NCBI RefSeq assembly: GCF_002443295.1
Contig: NZ_BAOS01000031.1
Coordinates: 23,608 to 87,607 of the forward strand
Direction: 5' to 3'
DNA length: 64,000 bases
From: Candidatus Scalindua japonica
GTDB lineage: Bacteria; Planctomycetota; Brocadiia; Brocadiales; Scalinduaceae
In this document: one piece after another, positions 1 through 8,774 of the stretch
Layout of the letters: each line of letters opens with the position of its first letter
Numbering within the stretch: position 1 is the stretch's first letter
Notes under the pieces: model-generated
Told to the model about the DNA's origin: nothing
Seen by the model: the letters and a program-made list of their open reading frames with translations, nothing else
Databases searched by the model: none
Translations under genes and position numbers: made by a program

Positions 1-61
1 TCATTCTTGTATCAATATTATCAATTTCATCTGAAATAGATCCTGGTATGTCATTTTCCAT
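1..61 (-). CDS. Possible 5' end of a gene leaving the window
   Basis: An ATG at position 61 on the minus strand opens a frame of 20 codons with no stop before the window edge; it would begin MENDIPGSISDEIDNIDTRM. There is no clear Shine-Dalgarno sequence and the stretch is too short to recognise. It may equally be chance. Confidence 0.2.
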   Translation of the reverse strand, partial: MENDIPGSISDEIDNIDTRM

Positions 62-467
62 TCTTATTATCTTGTAAATACTAAGGTATGCATCAGGTAG
101 TACAGTTTACATAAATTCACCTGATTCGGGGAAACTTCCGTACAGGTAGACGGATACAATAAAACCTTGTAATAAAAACAGTTATTTGTAAAATATTTTC
201 AAAAACTTAGCAACCTTAGAGATCCCGAAACCAGTTTGGGATGACAATTGCGACACGTCATGGCCACAGAAATAATTATTACCGACTTTCCGCCTGCCGT
301 CGGCGAGGCCATTATATCAATGGGAAAATATGGATTGCATTTTCCCCGTGCAAAGGGCCTGGCAGGGTGGGCGTGATGATGCGTATTAAAGCAGTATCAC
401 GGTTACTGCACTCCAAAGCAGGTAGGTACAAAAGTACATGTCCTGTTTTTATCGAAAGTAACGTATT
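62..467. other. Intergenic region with one dispersed palindromic repeat
   Basis: No convincing gene is visible. A 76-codon open frame at 241-471 has no coding character. The stretch holds one copy of a short palindromic repeat at 218-246, listed separately. The rsmE promoter is presumably here but no good -35/-10 pair stands out. Confidence 0.5.
218..246. repeat. Short palindromic repeat, copy 1
   Basis: The sequence agagatcccgaaaccagttt followed by gggatgaca closely matches 12385-12413 (agagatcctgaaacgcgttg then aggatgaca). Each copy is a partial palindrome, with atcc(t/c)gaa facing a ggat arm. Both copies lie outside genes, as expected for a dispersed intergenic repeat. Confidence 0.5.
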
Positions 468-1178
468 ATGAACCTTATCATTCTGTCTAAAAATGATTTT
501 ATAGAAGGTACAGAACAGGTCAGTATTCAGGACTACCGACTTGAACATATCATTAACGTAAATAAGTCATCAGTTGGAGATGGTCTGCGTGTGGGTTTGG
601 TAAACGGAAATATTGGAAACGGCATGATTACACGTATTGAAGAGAACAAGGTTGAAATGAATGTGGTCCTGGACAGGAAACCACCTGCACCACTTCAACT
701 CACACTTATCTTTGCTATGGTAAGGCCCAGAGTTTTTAAACGTGTCATCACGCAGGTCAGTGCGATGGGAATCAAAAAAATCATAGTTATTAACTCATAT
801 CGTGTAGAGAAAAGTTTCTGGAAAAGTCCTGTGTTGGGGAAAAAAAGTTTAAACAAATATCTGATTACCGGACTTGAGCAGGGGCAGGACACTATTGTTC
901 CGGATGTTTTGGTTCGTCCATTGTTTAAGCCTTTTGTGGAAGATGAACTGCCTGATATTATAAAAGGCACAGAGCCATTCGTCGCCCACCCATACACGTC
1001 AGAACCATGCCCATACAATATTGGAAGTCCAGTAACGCTTGCAATAGGTCCTGAAGGGGGATTCATCCCGTATGAAGTCGAAAAACTAATTGAGTGCGGA
1101 TTTACTGCTGTCCATCTGGGAGAAAGGACCCTGCATGTAGAGAGTGTGATTTCCGGCCTTGTATTAAGATTGATGTAG
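468..1178 (+). CDS. rsmE: 16S rRNA (uracil1498-N3)-methyltransferase RsmE
   Basis: SPOUT-class methyltransferase that methylates N3 of U1498 in 16S rRNA using S-adenosylmethionine; cytoplasmic. The 236 residues match the usual 230-250 of the family. An N-terminal PUA-like part (about residues 1-75) is followed by the knotted SPOUT domain. Its signature IGPEGGF lies near residue 193, and the C-terminal LGERTLHVES resembles the family LGxRILRxET knot segment, with His-Val in place of the usual Arg-x. It ends a few residues sooner than many homologues. The ATG at 468 begins MNLIILSKNDF, which suits the family. No strong ribosome binding site is visible. It stands alone, facing a minus-strand gene. 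Confidence 0.85.
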   Translation: MNLIILSKNDFIEGTEQVSIQDYRLEHIINVNKSSVGDGLRVGLVNGNIGNGMITRIEENKVEMNVVLDRKPPAPLQLTLIFAMVRPRVFKRVITQVSAMGIKKIIVINSYRVEKSFWKSPVLGKKSLNKYLITGLEQGQDTIVPDVLVRPLFKPFVEDELPDIIKGTEPFVAHPYTSEPCPYNIGSPVTLAIGPEGGFIPYEVEKLIECGFTAVHLGERTLHVESVISGLVLRLM

Positions 1179-1236
1179 GCTGGGCAATGCCCGCCATACA
1201 CTAACTAATAGAGAAATGGATTTTAATTCTAACTTC

Positions 1237-1788
1237 TTATAGTTTGTTTTTGAGCCTGAGTTCACATTTTTTGCACATACCATGTGAAATCCTGGGGAGC
1301 ACAGGTTGATCAAATAGCCTCATTTTATTCACTGCCTGCTCCACTTCCAGCCAGACTCCGTTGGTTTTTACACACTTACACCAAGCGCACATTACTATGA
1401 ACTCTGTCCCACGTTTTGCATCTATATCAAGCAGTTCTATTTCAGGACGTGGCACCTCACGGAGAATGCGTGTTTCAAATTCAATTGCATCTTCGTCAAC
1501 ATATAGTATTTTCATAAACATATAACGGCGTAATTTTGGACTGTCGCAACGAAAAGGAAACTCCATGGATTGTTTTGTGTTTCGTGATTTCTCAAATATT
1601 AATCTGTATAGATGCTTAACTTCCATTCCTGAAAAAAAGTCTAAAAGCGGTTGGCCTTTGACATTTTCTTCACACAGCTCAGGTGTGCCATTTTCACGCG
1701 CAAATATATCCCAACTTTTACTAACATAGGTGATTTTATTATCACGGTCAATTCTATAGATAAACGTTTGATTCTGTTGCTCTATCAT
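1237..1788 (-). CDS. PAS domain protein with C-terminal cysteine/histidine motif
   Basis: A 183-residue soluble protein. Residues about 8-110 look like a PAS fold (FIYRIDRDNKITYVSKSWD near the N-terminus, typical of a PAS beta sheet and helix start). The C-terminus carries CAWCKCVKTNGVWLEVEQ and then SHGMCKKCE. This CxxC ... SHGxCxxC arrangement is seen at the ends of many PAS or receiver-domain signalling proteins, and probably binds a metal or an Fe-S centre. There is no kinase, cyclase or DNA-binding domain, so it is a stand-alone sensor or adaptor whose partner is not apparent here. The ligand is unknown. Confidence 0.7.
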   Translation of the reverse strand: MIEQQNQTFIYRIDRDNKITYVSKSWDIFARENGTPELCEENVKGQPLLDFFSGMEVKHLYRLIFEKSRNTKQSMEFPFRCDSPKLRRYMFMKILYVDEDAIEFETRILREVPRPEIELLDIDAKRGTEFIVMCAWCKCVKTNGVWLEVEQAVNKMRLFDQPVLPRISHGMCKKCELRLKNKL

Positions 1789-1850
1789 TGCTTTCCTTAT
1801 TTAACCTTTCTTTTTTCAAAATATTTCAGATGATGATTTTTCTTTTTCAA

Positions 1851-2383
1851 CGGAGTTGTTCCTCTGACTTTGTTGTTCGAACACAGAATAGATGAATAAT
1901 GATCTTTGAATTCAGAAGCAGACGGTCTCTGGTTATGATAATACGGTTTTCCTGTAAGGCCATCTTGATAATCTAAGGACCATCATAATCAATCTTGTAC
2001 ACGGTGTCAAAACGCAGCATCCTGAGCATCCGGACAAAATTTCCCCAAATGAACATCAAGGATGAAGGCGTCCTTTCTCATAGGCTTGTCCCTGAGCTTT
2101 ACAACTGGTTTTAACGTAATGCCTGAAGCAATAGGGTACACAAGTACACTGTCACCTTGATGTGATCGGTATCCAAGACCAATAGAATGCCCATTAACAA
2201 CGATGATGTCTTCCTTTGTATGAGCTACTCCGATTGCTTCTATAGGATCTTTGATTAATGGGTTTCCATTAAAATGGTATGAAAAGAATCGTTGCTGTTG
2301 CCAGGAGGAAGAAAGCTGTTCAGCTCTTCACGAAATTTAAATCGTGGTACAAATTCAAAGGAACGTCTGTATGGTTTAGACAT
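1851..2383 (-). pseudogene. Decayed Mut7-C RNase / ubiquitin-like domain gene
   Basis: Read on the minus strand, the pieces line up with the Mut7-C protein family (N-terminal ubiquitin-like domain, C-terminal PIN-like Mut7-C RNase domain). The first piece, from an ATG at 2383, reads MSKPYRRSFEFVPRFKFREE and then LNSFLPPGNSNDSF. A frameshift near 2280-2290 leads to YHFNGNPLIKDPIEAIGVAH and KEDIIVVNGHSIGLGYRSHQ, then AFILDVHLGK. A one-base insertion near 2036-2042 leads to FVRMLRMLRFDTVYKIDYDG. An in-frame TAG lies at 1973-1975, after which come QENRIIITRDRLLLNSKI and a tail ending near 1851. Two frameshifts plus a stop make a functional product very unlikely. The start could lie further upstream in the 2255-2593 frame. 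Confidence 0.75.
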
Positions 2384-2593
2384 AAATCTATCCATCGACT
2401 TTAATGAATATCCATTTCTGAGGCAACTCGCTGATTCAACACTGATAACAGTAGCTCTGTTATCAGTAATATCTATCTGCACAACCTGATGTTTTGTTAA
2501 AGGATAAGCCAGATGGATTATGGAGGTAATTTTATCAGGTGCAATACAGGTAATAACGTTTAAAAACTCCAGCCATTCTCTTATATCTTCCAT
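2255..2593 (-). CDS. Hypothetical ORF running into the Mut7-C remnant
   Basis: A 112-codon open frame. Its last 45 residues are the start of the decayed Mut7-C gene, after which the first frameshift brings a stop. The first 70 residues (MEDIREWLEFLNVITCIAPD...) are not recognised. Its ATG lies 13 bases inside the end of the upstream 260-residue gene, so translational coupling is possible. It may be a small real gene that once ended near the Mut7-C start, or simply the extended N-terminus of the pseudogene. Confidence 0.35.
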   Translation of the reverse strand: MEDIREWLEFLNVITCIAPDKITSIIHLAYPLTKHQVVQIDITDNRATVISVESASCLRNGYSLKSMDRFMSKPYRRSFEFVPRFKFREELNSFLPPGNSNDSFHTILMETH

Positions 2594-3363
2594 TCGTTCT
2601 TCTGGCCTTCAAGGATCTCCATATCATTGCAGATTTCATATATCACATCATCGGAAGAAACGGCCTGTCCTGTTGCCATCCTCCCCCAGATATACACTTT
2701 TCCATCGTTCCAGACAGGATGTCCCTTTTCCCGCAACCTGTCATGCAGTGAGTTAGAAACATGAATCCATTCGCCAATCTCCTGCATTTGGCCTAACGTG
2801 TTTTCAATGTCCGATAAGCAGTTCTCCAGTTCTATTATTCTTTCATCTATATCTGCCTGGTTTGTTTTATTTGTCTCCTCGGTTATCTCTCCATCTGCCA
2901 ATATCATTTCACTGAAATTCTCTTCCCCTTTTAATTCAGCGATCTTTTCCATTATCTCTTTAACAACACTTTCTCTTTCTGTTTGCAGTACATCACTCCG
3001 GGACAGCTTTACCTTTTTATGGACTTTCAGGTTTCTGGTTTCAGGAATATCAATGCGATATTTGTAAAGGTTCTCTATCTCACGGAGTATCTCACAGTTC
3101 TTGTCTACATTAATTGATTCCATTAATGCACCAGTACGCTCAAGAATCTCTCTCTCAGCAGAACCATCCTTGCGGCCGCTTTTGATAATATCTTCCATTA
3201 ATATAGTCATGGATCTCAGGATATCTCTTTCAATAGATACCTCTTTTTTTTCACACTTAATGATCCTTTCCATTAATGAACTGATACATCCAAAGACCTC
3301 TCTGTCTACAAACTTTTCCTTAATGGTCTGGTTTTTTTCTGAAATCTTATCTACCGTACTCAT
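2581..3363 (-). CDS. Hypothetical coiled-coil protein
   Basis: A 260-residue, highly charged (Glu/Lys/Asp/Ile-rich) protein with no signal peptide or membrane segment. Residues 1-200 look like mostly helix and coiled coil. They include three loosely repeated units of the form LxSMxxLMEDIIKxxxK/xxxAEREILERT (about residues 25-90). The last 60 residues are more globular, with EWIHVSNSLHDRLREKGHP and KVYIWGRMATGQAVSSDDV. I do not recognise the family. The frame overlaps the start of the next minus-strand ORF by 13 bases. Confidence 0.6.
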   Translation of the reverse strand: MSTVDKISEKNQTIKEKFVDREVFGCISSLMERIIKCEKKEVSIERDILRSMTILMEDIIKSGRKDGSAEREILERTGALMESINVDKNCEILREIENLYKYRIDIPETRNLKVHKKVKLSRSDVLQTERESVVKEIMEKIAELKGEENFSEMILADGEITEETNKTNQADIDERIIELENCLSDIENTLGQMQEIGEWIHVSNSLHDRLREKGHPVWNDGKVYIWGRMATGQAVSSDDVIYEICNDMEILEGQKNEWKI

Positions 3364-3634
3364 CTACAGCCCCTTTCTGATAATTGACCATAAACTCTTC
3401 GTGTTGTCCTGTCCATATAATCTACTTGCATCTATTTTCCATGTTTTTCTGAAGAATGTCCACTTCTTTTCTTTACATTTCTTACTTTATTGAAAAGTAC
3501 CTGCTATCTCCTCCTTAATTATTATTTATCTAATGGCCTGCTCAAAAAAAACTTGCCTAATTCCCTCCTGAGTCTATAATCAATTCTTTCAAAATTTTCT
3601 CTTATATTTTTAATTTCTCAACCAATGTTATAAA

Positions 3635-4243
3635 ATGAAAAAATATCTACTACCTATTCTGATCGTATCATTTGCACTTCTTTCAGTTCCTGTAACACAG
3701 GCAGAAGAAGAATCGCAGATAACCCTGCGTTCAACTTATAGAGATTTAATTACTTTTCAGGTGCAGGTAATCATGAACACTTTTATCGTCAATAAACATA
3801 ATTATGGGTTTTACGGACATAGTACAATCAATAATAATTTTGAAAGCAAGTCTGTTGATGGAGATAGCGTGGTAATAGATCATACCACAGGCTTAAGTTG
3901 GCTTCAATCCGGCTCTGAAAGTGAAATGGATTGGGCTAAAGCGAAGCAATGGGTAAAGGATTTAAACGACACAGGATATGCGGGGTATTCTGACTGGAGA
4001 TTACCTACTGTGGAAGAAGCAATATCACTGCTGGAGCCAGTTATAAATACCAGTAACCTTTACATTGATCCTCTTTTCGATGCAAAGCAAACCGGTATCT
4101 GGACAGGCGATGAAAACGATAGCGCCAGTTATCTGGATGGAGCGTGGTGTGTGCGCTTCGTTGGTGGTTACGGCGGTGGTAACGCGTGCTGGGTATATGA
4201 TAATGCCAGCAACTATGTGCGACCGGTCCGCTCAGTTGACTAA
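3635..4243 (+). CDS. Exported DUF1566 (Lcl C-terminal-like) domain protein
   Basis: A 202-residue protein starting with a clear signal peptide (MKKYLLPILIVSFALLSVPV, then TQAEEE; cleavage after about residue 23). Residues 75-202 form a DUF1566 domain: DHTTGLSWLQSG, WAKAKQWVKDLN, GYSDWRLPTVEEAISLLEP, a GIWTGDEN turn, and the C-terminal YVRPVRSVD. Proteins with this fold are usually exported and can bind surfaces or ligands; some are targets of diversity-generating retroelements. The substrate here is unknown. A hairpin follows 18 bases after the stop. Confidence 0.75.
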   Translation: MKKYLLPILIVSFALLSVPVTQAEEESQITLRSTYRDLITFQVQVIMNTFIVNKHNYGFYGHSTINNNFESKSVDGDSVVIDHTTGLSWLQSGSESEMDWAKAKQWVKDLNDTGYAGYSDWRLPTVEEAISLLEPVINTSNLYIDPLFDAKQTGIWTGDENDSASYLDGAWCVRFVGGYGGGNACWVYDNASNYVRPVRSVD

Positions 4244-4261
4244 GTACAATAGGAGGAGGGT

Positions 4262-4294
4262 GTGCCCCGATTGCGAAAATTACAATCAGGGCAC
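4262..4294 (+). terminator. Hairpin downstream of the DUF1566 gene
   Basis: Arms gtgccccgattg (4262-4273) and caatcagggcac (4283-4294) pair over 12 bp with one G-T wobble around a 9-base loop. It lies 18 bases after the stop. There is no T-run directly after it, so it may be a transcript-end stabiliser rather than a classical intrinsic terminator. Confidence 0.45.
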
Positions 4295-4443
4295 CAACAT
4301 GAAAAAAATTCTTCCACATTGAGAAAACCGTTATCATTTCCCACAAGCTTCTCATTAACCAGTTTATTGACCATCAATAAGATGTTCTATATAAATTTTG
4401 TCACGAAAACTAGTTTTTATACAAAATATGAGTTGAGTAGGTT

Positions 4444-4496
4444 ACCTGTCCGTAACGGCAGGAAAGGAGGCCGACAAACTACCGTAACGGACAGGT
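4444..4496. repeat. Inverted repeat, 15-bp arms
   Basis: Arms acctgtccgtaacgg (4444-4458) and ccgtaacggacaggt (4482-4496) pair with one mismatch around a 23-base loop. It is intergenic. Its cctgtccgt core resembles the tgcctgtccgtgtt core of the repeats near 34.9 and 36.7 kb, so all may belong to one family. Confidence 0.45.
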
Positions 4497-4812
4497 GAAA
4501 AATCGTTCAATATTTACAGTAGAAATTTATTTATAACTACTCAAAAATAAGAAGCAAAAAGCATTCCTAAACAAGTGCTATAAACAAAAAAACAGTCTTG
4601 GTAGCTACAAGGCTTATTCTGGTATAGAGTTATATGATTTAGCCATAGAGAACCATCGTTGAAATAATAAGGGTTCGTTTGGTACATTGCTTCTCATTTG
4701 TATAATATTGAAACAGTCTTTCACTCCATTCCTGGGTTTTTGCAACAAAAGAGCTCCTCTCTTTCGATTTTATATATCTGTCACTATAGGTTACTTCTCA
4801 ATTAAAGACTCT

Positions 4813-6087
4813 TCACCTCACTTCACCAAACCAACCATCTAACTTATGATACAGTTCAATAGCTCTATAAGGTAACGGGGAAGCTTTGTTATCAGTTTCT
4901 GTTATCTCTTCAGTTCTGTCAAACATCTTCTTAATCATCTTCCATGCCACTAATACATCATCCACTTTTTTCTTCTTTAGAGCGTTCTTTAACCCTTTAA
5001 CCTGATTTTGCATTTCTTTTGACACCATGGTATCGAAATCAATCAGGACCTTGTTAATTTCTTTTTCGTTGTTGATATAGTTGTCTATAACAGACATTTT
5101 GATCTCTTGAACCGAGGCTGAGTCAGGCCTCATCACCATTCCAGGACGATCAATCAGACCTTTATTCACAATATCCACCGTCACCTGGAAAGGCTGACTG
5201 AATACATTAGGCGCCTCCAGGTGAGGTTCATAAATATCAAGATTTTTTAGACCGACACACAACTGTTTATTCTTTTTGATTATTTCTAAAAGATTGTTGT
5301 CAAGATCACGATTTTCATATTCTTGCACAATCATACCCCCAATTTTCTCCAGATCGCTGTTACTATCATCTTTTAACGTGAAAATGATTCTGTTCATTTC
5401 CAATTCCATCCCAACAATACCTATCTCTACCTTATACATTTTGTTTATTTTTCCAATTATTCTGCATATCTTATAGAGATCCGGTATGAGTAAACCTCCG
5501 CTCAGTAAAAGTTTAATAGTCGGTATCATTTTATACTTCTCTTCAAACTGTTTTTTTGCAAATTCTACCCTGCTCCCTACCCGTTCTACTTCAGATGCAA
5601 AAAATGGATAATTATAAATATGTGTACATTTAATTCCATCAATTTTCCATCCATATGTTTTATAGTGAAAAATATTTGCACCGGAGATATCCGCATTTGT
5701 CAGATCAGCGTTCTCGAAATCTGCCGACACAAGACATGAATTTCTCAAATTGGCATTTTTTAAGTTTGAATTTTGAAGATTGGCATTCTTGAGATCCGAA
5801 TTTTTGAGGTTAGCGTCCTTGAGATTGACACCATCCAGATTCGCATTATTAAGATTTGCATTTTCAAGAATAGCATCGTGAAGTTTGGCATTGCTGAGGT
5901 CTGCTCCACTGAGGTCTGCTCTACTCAGGTTGACATAGCCGAGAAAAGCACCGGTGAACCTGACGCCTCGAAATTTTGCATCGCTGAGATCGGCACAGCT
6001 GAAATCCAGTTTACTCAGGTCTGCTCTTTCGAGACTCTGGCCTCTCTTAATTCTCTTTATAATTTTTTCTCGGGTGATATCTGCCAT
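4813..6087 (-). CDS. Pentapeptide-repeat protein with unknown C-terminal domain
   Basis: A 424-residue protein. Residues about 18-135 are continuous A(D/N)Lxx-type pentapeptide repeats (NLSRADLSGADLSNAKL, NLKDANLKNSDLKNANL and so on), more than 20 units, predicting a right-handed quadrilateral beta helix. Residues 140-424 are not recognised. They contain a hydrophobic stretch near 195 (IKLLLSGGLLIPDLYKICRI) and a charged helical C-terminus. There is no signal peptide. Stand-alone pentapeptide proteins can mimic DNA and protect gyrase, but the large extra domain argues for another, unknown role. The ATG is confirmed by the repeat starting about 15 residues later. Confidence 0.75.
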   Translation of the reverse strand: MADITREKIIKRIKRGQSLERADLSKLDFSCADLSDAKFRGVRFTGAFLGYVNLSRADLSGADLSNAKLHDAILENANLNNANLDGVNLKDANLKNSDLKNANLQNSNLKNANLRNSCLVSADFENADLTNADISGANIFHYKTYGWKIDGIKCTHIYNYPFFASEVERVGSRVEFAKKQFEEKYKMIPTIKLLLSGGLLIPDLYKICRIIGKINKMYKVEIGIVGMELEMNRIIFTLKDDSNSDLEKIGGMIVQEYENRDLDNNLLEIIKKNKQLCVGLKNLDIYEPHLEAPNVFSQPFQVTVDIVNKGLIDRPGMVMRPDSASVQEIKMSVIDNYINNEKEINKVLIDFDTMVSKEMQNQVKGLKNALKKKKVDDVLVAWKMIKKMFDRTEEITETDNKASPLPYRAIELYHKLDGWFGEVR

Positions 6088-6387
6088 TATTTACCAGACA
6101 GTAATTTTCAGTCATCCAAACCAATAACACAATTATTCAAGCCGTTAGTTTTTCGCTTGCTTTTTCTCTGATTTGTTTATACAATTTCGTCCGTGGTGTG
6201 CGTGACTTTGTGTGAGTATTTATTATTCTATCTTTTTGATTTTAATTTTATTTTATTAGCATTTTAGAAATTTTAACTTTATTGTTTTTTCTGATTTTGT
6301 TAGTAGTGATGAGATGTTAGTTTGAAAGAATAGTCGCGCACACCATATTTTTCACTTTTTAATAAATAATAGTTCTCTTTTTTTCTG
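6088..6387. other. T-rich intergenic stretch bounded by an inverted repeat
   Basis: No gene is seen. The stretch is strongly T-rich on the plus strand and contains a 14-bp inverted repeat at 6194-6207 and 6332-6345, listed separately. Confidence 0.5.
6194..6345. repeat. 14-bp inverted repeat flanking an AT-rich core
   Basis: The left arm tggtgtgcgtgact (6194-6207) and right arm agtcgcgcacacca (6332-6345) are reverse complements with one mismatch. The 124 bases between are almost only A and T. The whole 152-bp unit has the outline of a miniature inverted-repeat element, but no target duplication or second copy was found. Confidence 0.35.
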
Positions 6388-6633
6388 TTAACCTGTGTCA
6401 TTTCTTTCCCCGAATCTATCTGTCTTCTTTGTGACTCTCTTTTTAATGTTTCTTTTTATTTGCTCCAGAGATCTACCTGAGAGAATCTGCCTCATAGCCC
6501 AGAATCGAGGGCTCTGGAATTTATGGGCTTGAGCTTCTTCGATTAATGAGTGAAACAGTCTGGCCTTTTCATCCTTCTCCTCCTCGTTGAGTGTATTTAA
6601 ATACGCAGTTAATTTCCTGGGAAATTCTTCCAT
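6388..6633 (-). CDS. Small hypothetical protein (81 aa)
   Basis: A charged, helical 81-residue product (MEEFPRKLTAYLNTLNEEEK...) with a basic C-terminus (IKRNIKKRVTKKTD). It has no signal peptide or membrane segment and belongs to no family I recognise. The amino-acid mix looks like a real protein, but there is no visible ribosome binding site, so support is moderate. Confidence 0.4.
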   Translation of the reverse strand: MEEFPRKLTAYLNTLNEEEKDEKARLFHSLIEEAQAHKFQSPRFWAMRQILSGRSLEQIKRNIKKRVTKKTDRFGERNDTG

Positions 6634-6814
6634 AATTAATTTTATTTTTAGTTTGTAATAATAACTTCATCCACCGCTCGTATGGCAAAAGGCGGCGAGG
6701 ACAAGAAGCAGCAAATAATGCTAAGAATAATTTGACTACATATCAAAATATTTAAAGCTTAGTTCCAAAATAATTATTGATAGAAACCTGAAATTTCAAT
6801 TCGAATATCACAAT

Positions 6815-7099
6815 TTATTTCGTCTTCTTCCCGCGGTTTCCTAAGGCAAAGGCTTTTACATTACTTTCTGTCATACCTTCATTCTCTATGTAAAACCCAT
6901 CCTGAAATATCCACCAGGACCTGTTTTTTTGCTGGTCAGTCATAATCTTTACAGGATCAAGGCGTTGTATTTGAAGCAAAGAGTTATATTTGGATTTAGA
7001 CAGTTTAGTCTGGCTTATTTTCTTGCCGACACTGAACTGATATTTTGTAGAGAAAGTACCGCTTTGAATAAAGTTACCCTTCTTTTCTTTCCTAATCAT
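6815..7099 (-). CDS. Small basic hypothetical protein (94 aa)
   Basis: A 94-residue, lysine-rich product. The most protein-like part is the C-terminal NRSWWIFQDGFYIENEGMTE then SNVKAFALGNRGKKTK. The pattern WWIFxDxFYxExEGxxxxxVKAxxL recurs in small proteins of many bacteria, often next to HNH nucleases, and is recalled from general knowledge only. It follows the SDR gene by 52 bp on the same strand. No ribosome binding site is obvious. Confidence 0.45.
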   Translation of the reverse strand: MIRKEKKGNFIQSGTFSTKYQFSVGKKISQTKLSKSKYNSLLQIQRLDPVKIMTDQQKNRSWWIFQDGFYIENEGMTESNVKAFALGNRGKKTK

Positions 7100-7151
7100 G
7101 ACTGTACGATTGTAAAAGTAATGGTAAAAATAGCAATGAAAAAAGGAAAAG

Positions 7152-8690
7152 TTACCAGTCGATTGGGAAGTAGTCCTTCAGAAATTTCCCGACCCAATGC
7201 TTACCCGTAAGAATTCCATCAAAGAACGGATCACAAACTCTCGCCGCACCATCCACAATATCCAAGGGGGGTTCAAAGTCATGTACTTTTTGTTTAAATT
7301 GTGAAAGTTCGGTCGGGTCTTCATCAGTCACCCAACCGGTATCTACTGCATTCATAAAAATACCATATTTTGCAAAATCGCCTGCGGAGGTATGGGTCAA
7401 CATATTTAATGCGGCCTTTGCCATATTTGTATGGGGATGGCGATCTGACTTTTTAAATCGGTAAAACTTTCCTTCCACTGCTGTTACGTTCACAATGTGT
7501 TTTTGTCCGGTATTATTGCGTTTCATCAAATTCGCCAGGCGATTACACAAAACAAATGGAGCGACAGCATTCACCAATTGTACTTCCAACATTTCCGGGG
7601 TTTCAATCTCACCAAGCTTCAGGCGCCAACTATTTGTTTTTCGTAAATCAACCTGCTGAAGATCAACATCGAATTTGCCTTTTGGAAATACATCAGCGGC
7701 AACTATAGAATTGTCAAATTTATACGGAATTTGCGAAAGACTTGCGGATGCACGCAACCCAATCCCAGGACCTTGTCCGTGCCATGTAACAGGAAGAGAG
7801 GCGCTTTGTTCTGTTCCGTTCCGGCAAAGCACTGTCAACTGACTTTTGCAGGCTTCAAAGTCACCAAGAAGGCACTGTACATCTTCCGATAAGCCGTCTA
7901 ATTGTTTTGATTCATTTTCTATTAAATGCGCGTAAAATCCTGGAGGACGTCGAACAGTCTGAGCAGCATTATTAATCAGTATGTCAAGGCGATCATAGCT
8001 CTGCTCTATATAGCTGGCAAAAATTTCTACACTTGGAGTATGACGCAAATCAAGTCCATGAATATGCAGACGCCCTTTCCAATCAACAAAATCTTCTTCC
8101 TTTTCAAATCTCTCTGCAGAATCAACAGGGAAACGAGTGGTGGCAATCACCGTAGCACCAGCACGAAGCAGCTTCAATGTCGCATGATAACCAATCTTGA
8201 GCCGTGATCCGGTAATTAACGCAACTTTCCCGTTAAGTGATGCTGTTTGAAACCGTTTTCTATAATTCAGATCACCACAGGATTTACACATAGAATCATA
8301 AAAATGATGAAGCGTTGTAAACTCAGCTTTACAGACGTAACAATTACGCCCTGAACTCAGTTCTTCAGGTTTAAGCTCCAATTCGATACGGTCCATCGGC
8401 AATTCTTTCGGAGCACTGAATACCTCTTTTCGTCTGGCATCACGTATTCCGGTATTGCGTCTGGCAATTCGGTCCGCTTTTTTTAGTCCCTGTTTTTTTG
8501 CAATCTTTTCATCTTTACGGCGCTTTTTCCTCTCTTCAGTCGATGGCCTTGCAATTTTACCCGCTGCCGTAAATAATCTTTTTTTTTCATGACTGCTTAA
8601 AGAGGCAAGCTGTTTGCTGTCTTTAACCAAAGTTTCAAGGGTTACAATACATTCTTGTATGTTTTGTAATGTATATTTTCTGTTTTTCAT
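7152..8690 (-). CDS. Atypical short-chain dehydrogenase with N-terminal zinc-ribbon-like segment
   Basis: A 512-residue SDR-type oxidoreductase, about twice the usual SDR length. Residues 1-115 are basic and helical. Residues 116-150 hold two CxxC pairs (CYVCKAEF ... CKSCGDL), probably a zinc site. The Rossmann part starts near 155 with [12 protein letters not shown] (TGxxxxxG) and continues with the typical [12 protein letters not shown]. The usual catalytic YxxxK is replaced by [11 protein letters not shown]: the Lys is kept but the Tyr position is Thr. A long insert (about 245-360) separates the cofactor-binding and catalytic parts. The substrate is unknown. Loss of the Tyr suggests altered chemistry or a non-catalytic role. 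Confidence 0.7.
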   Translation of the reverse strand: MKNRKYTLQNIQECIVTLETLVKDSKQLASLSSHEKKRLFTAAGKIARPSTEERKKRRKDEKIAKKQGLKKADRIARRNTGIRDARRKEVFSAPKELPMDRIELELKPEELSSGRNCYVCKAEFTTLHHFYDSMCKSCGDLNYRKRFQTASLNGKVALITGSRLKIGYHATLKLLRAGATVIATTRFPVDSAERFEKEEDFVDWKGRLHIHGLDLRHTPSVEIFASYIEQSYDRLDILINNAAQTVRRPPGFYAHLIENESKQLDGLSEDVQCLLGDFEACKSQLTVLCRNGTEQSASLPVTWHGQGPGIGLRASASLSQIPYKFDNSIVAADVFPKGKFDVDLQQVDLRKTNSWRLKLGEIETPEMLEVQLVNAVAPFVLCNRLANLMKRNNTGQKHIVNVTAVEGKFYRFKKSDRHPHTNMAKAALNMLTHTSAGDFAKYGIFMNAVDTGWVTDEDPTELSQFKQKVHDFEPPLDIVDGAARVCDPFFDGILTGKHWVGKFLKDYFPIDW

Positions 8691-8774
8691 AATTCAGCTT
8701 GTAAAATTGCCTTTTCGCGGTTCCTGATGCAGTGGATTTTATGTGTTTGTTGATTTGGACATTGATGGGAAAAA

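Larger units (their letters stand above)
4244..4812. other. Intergenic region with hairpins, no gene seen
   Basis: It holds a probable terminator hairpin (4262-4294) and a longer inverted repeat (4444-4496), both listed separately. The rest is AT-rich and shows no open frame with coding character. Confidence 0.5.

Noticed and set aside
241..471. 76-codon plus-strand open frame before rsmE
   Set aside because: No coding character, odd composition, overlaps a palindromic repeat and ends inside the rsmE start.
695..1201. 168-codon minus-strand frame
   Set aside because: Antisense shadow of rsmE, which has clear family motifs.
2798..3493. Plus-strand frames rich in Ser, Leu and Ile
   Set aside because: Antisense shadows of the 260-residue coiled-coil gene; the apparent hydrophobic stretches come from the opposite strand's Glu/Lys codons.
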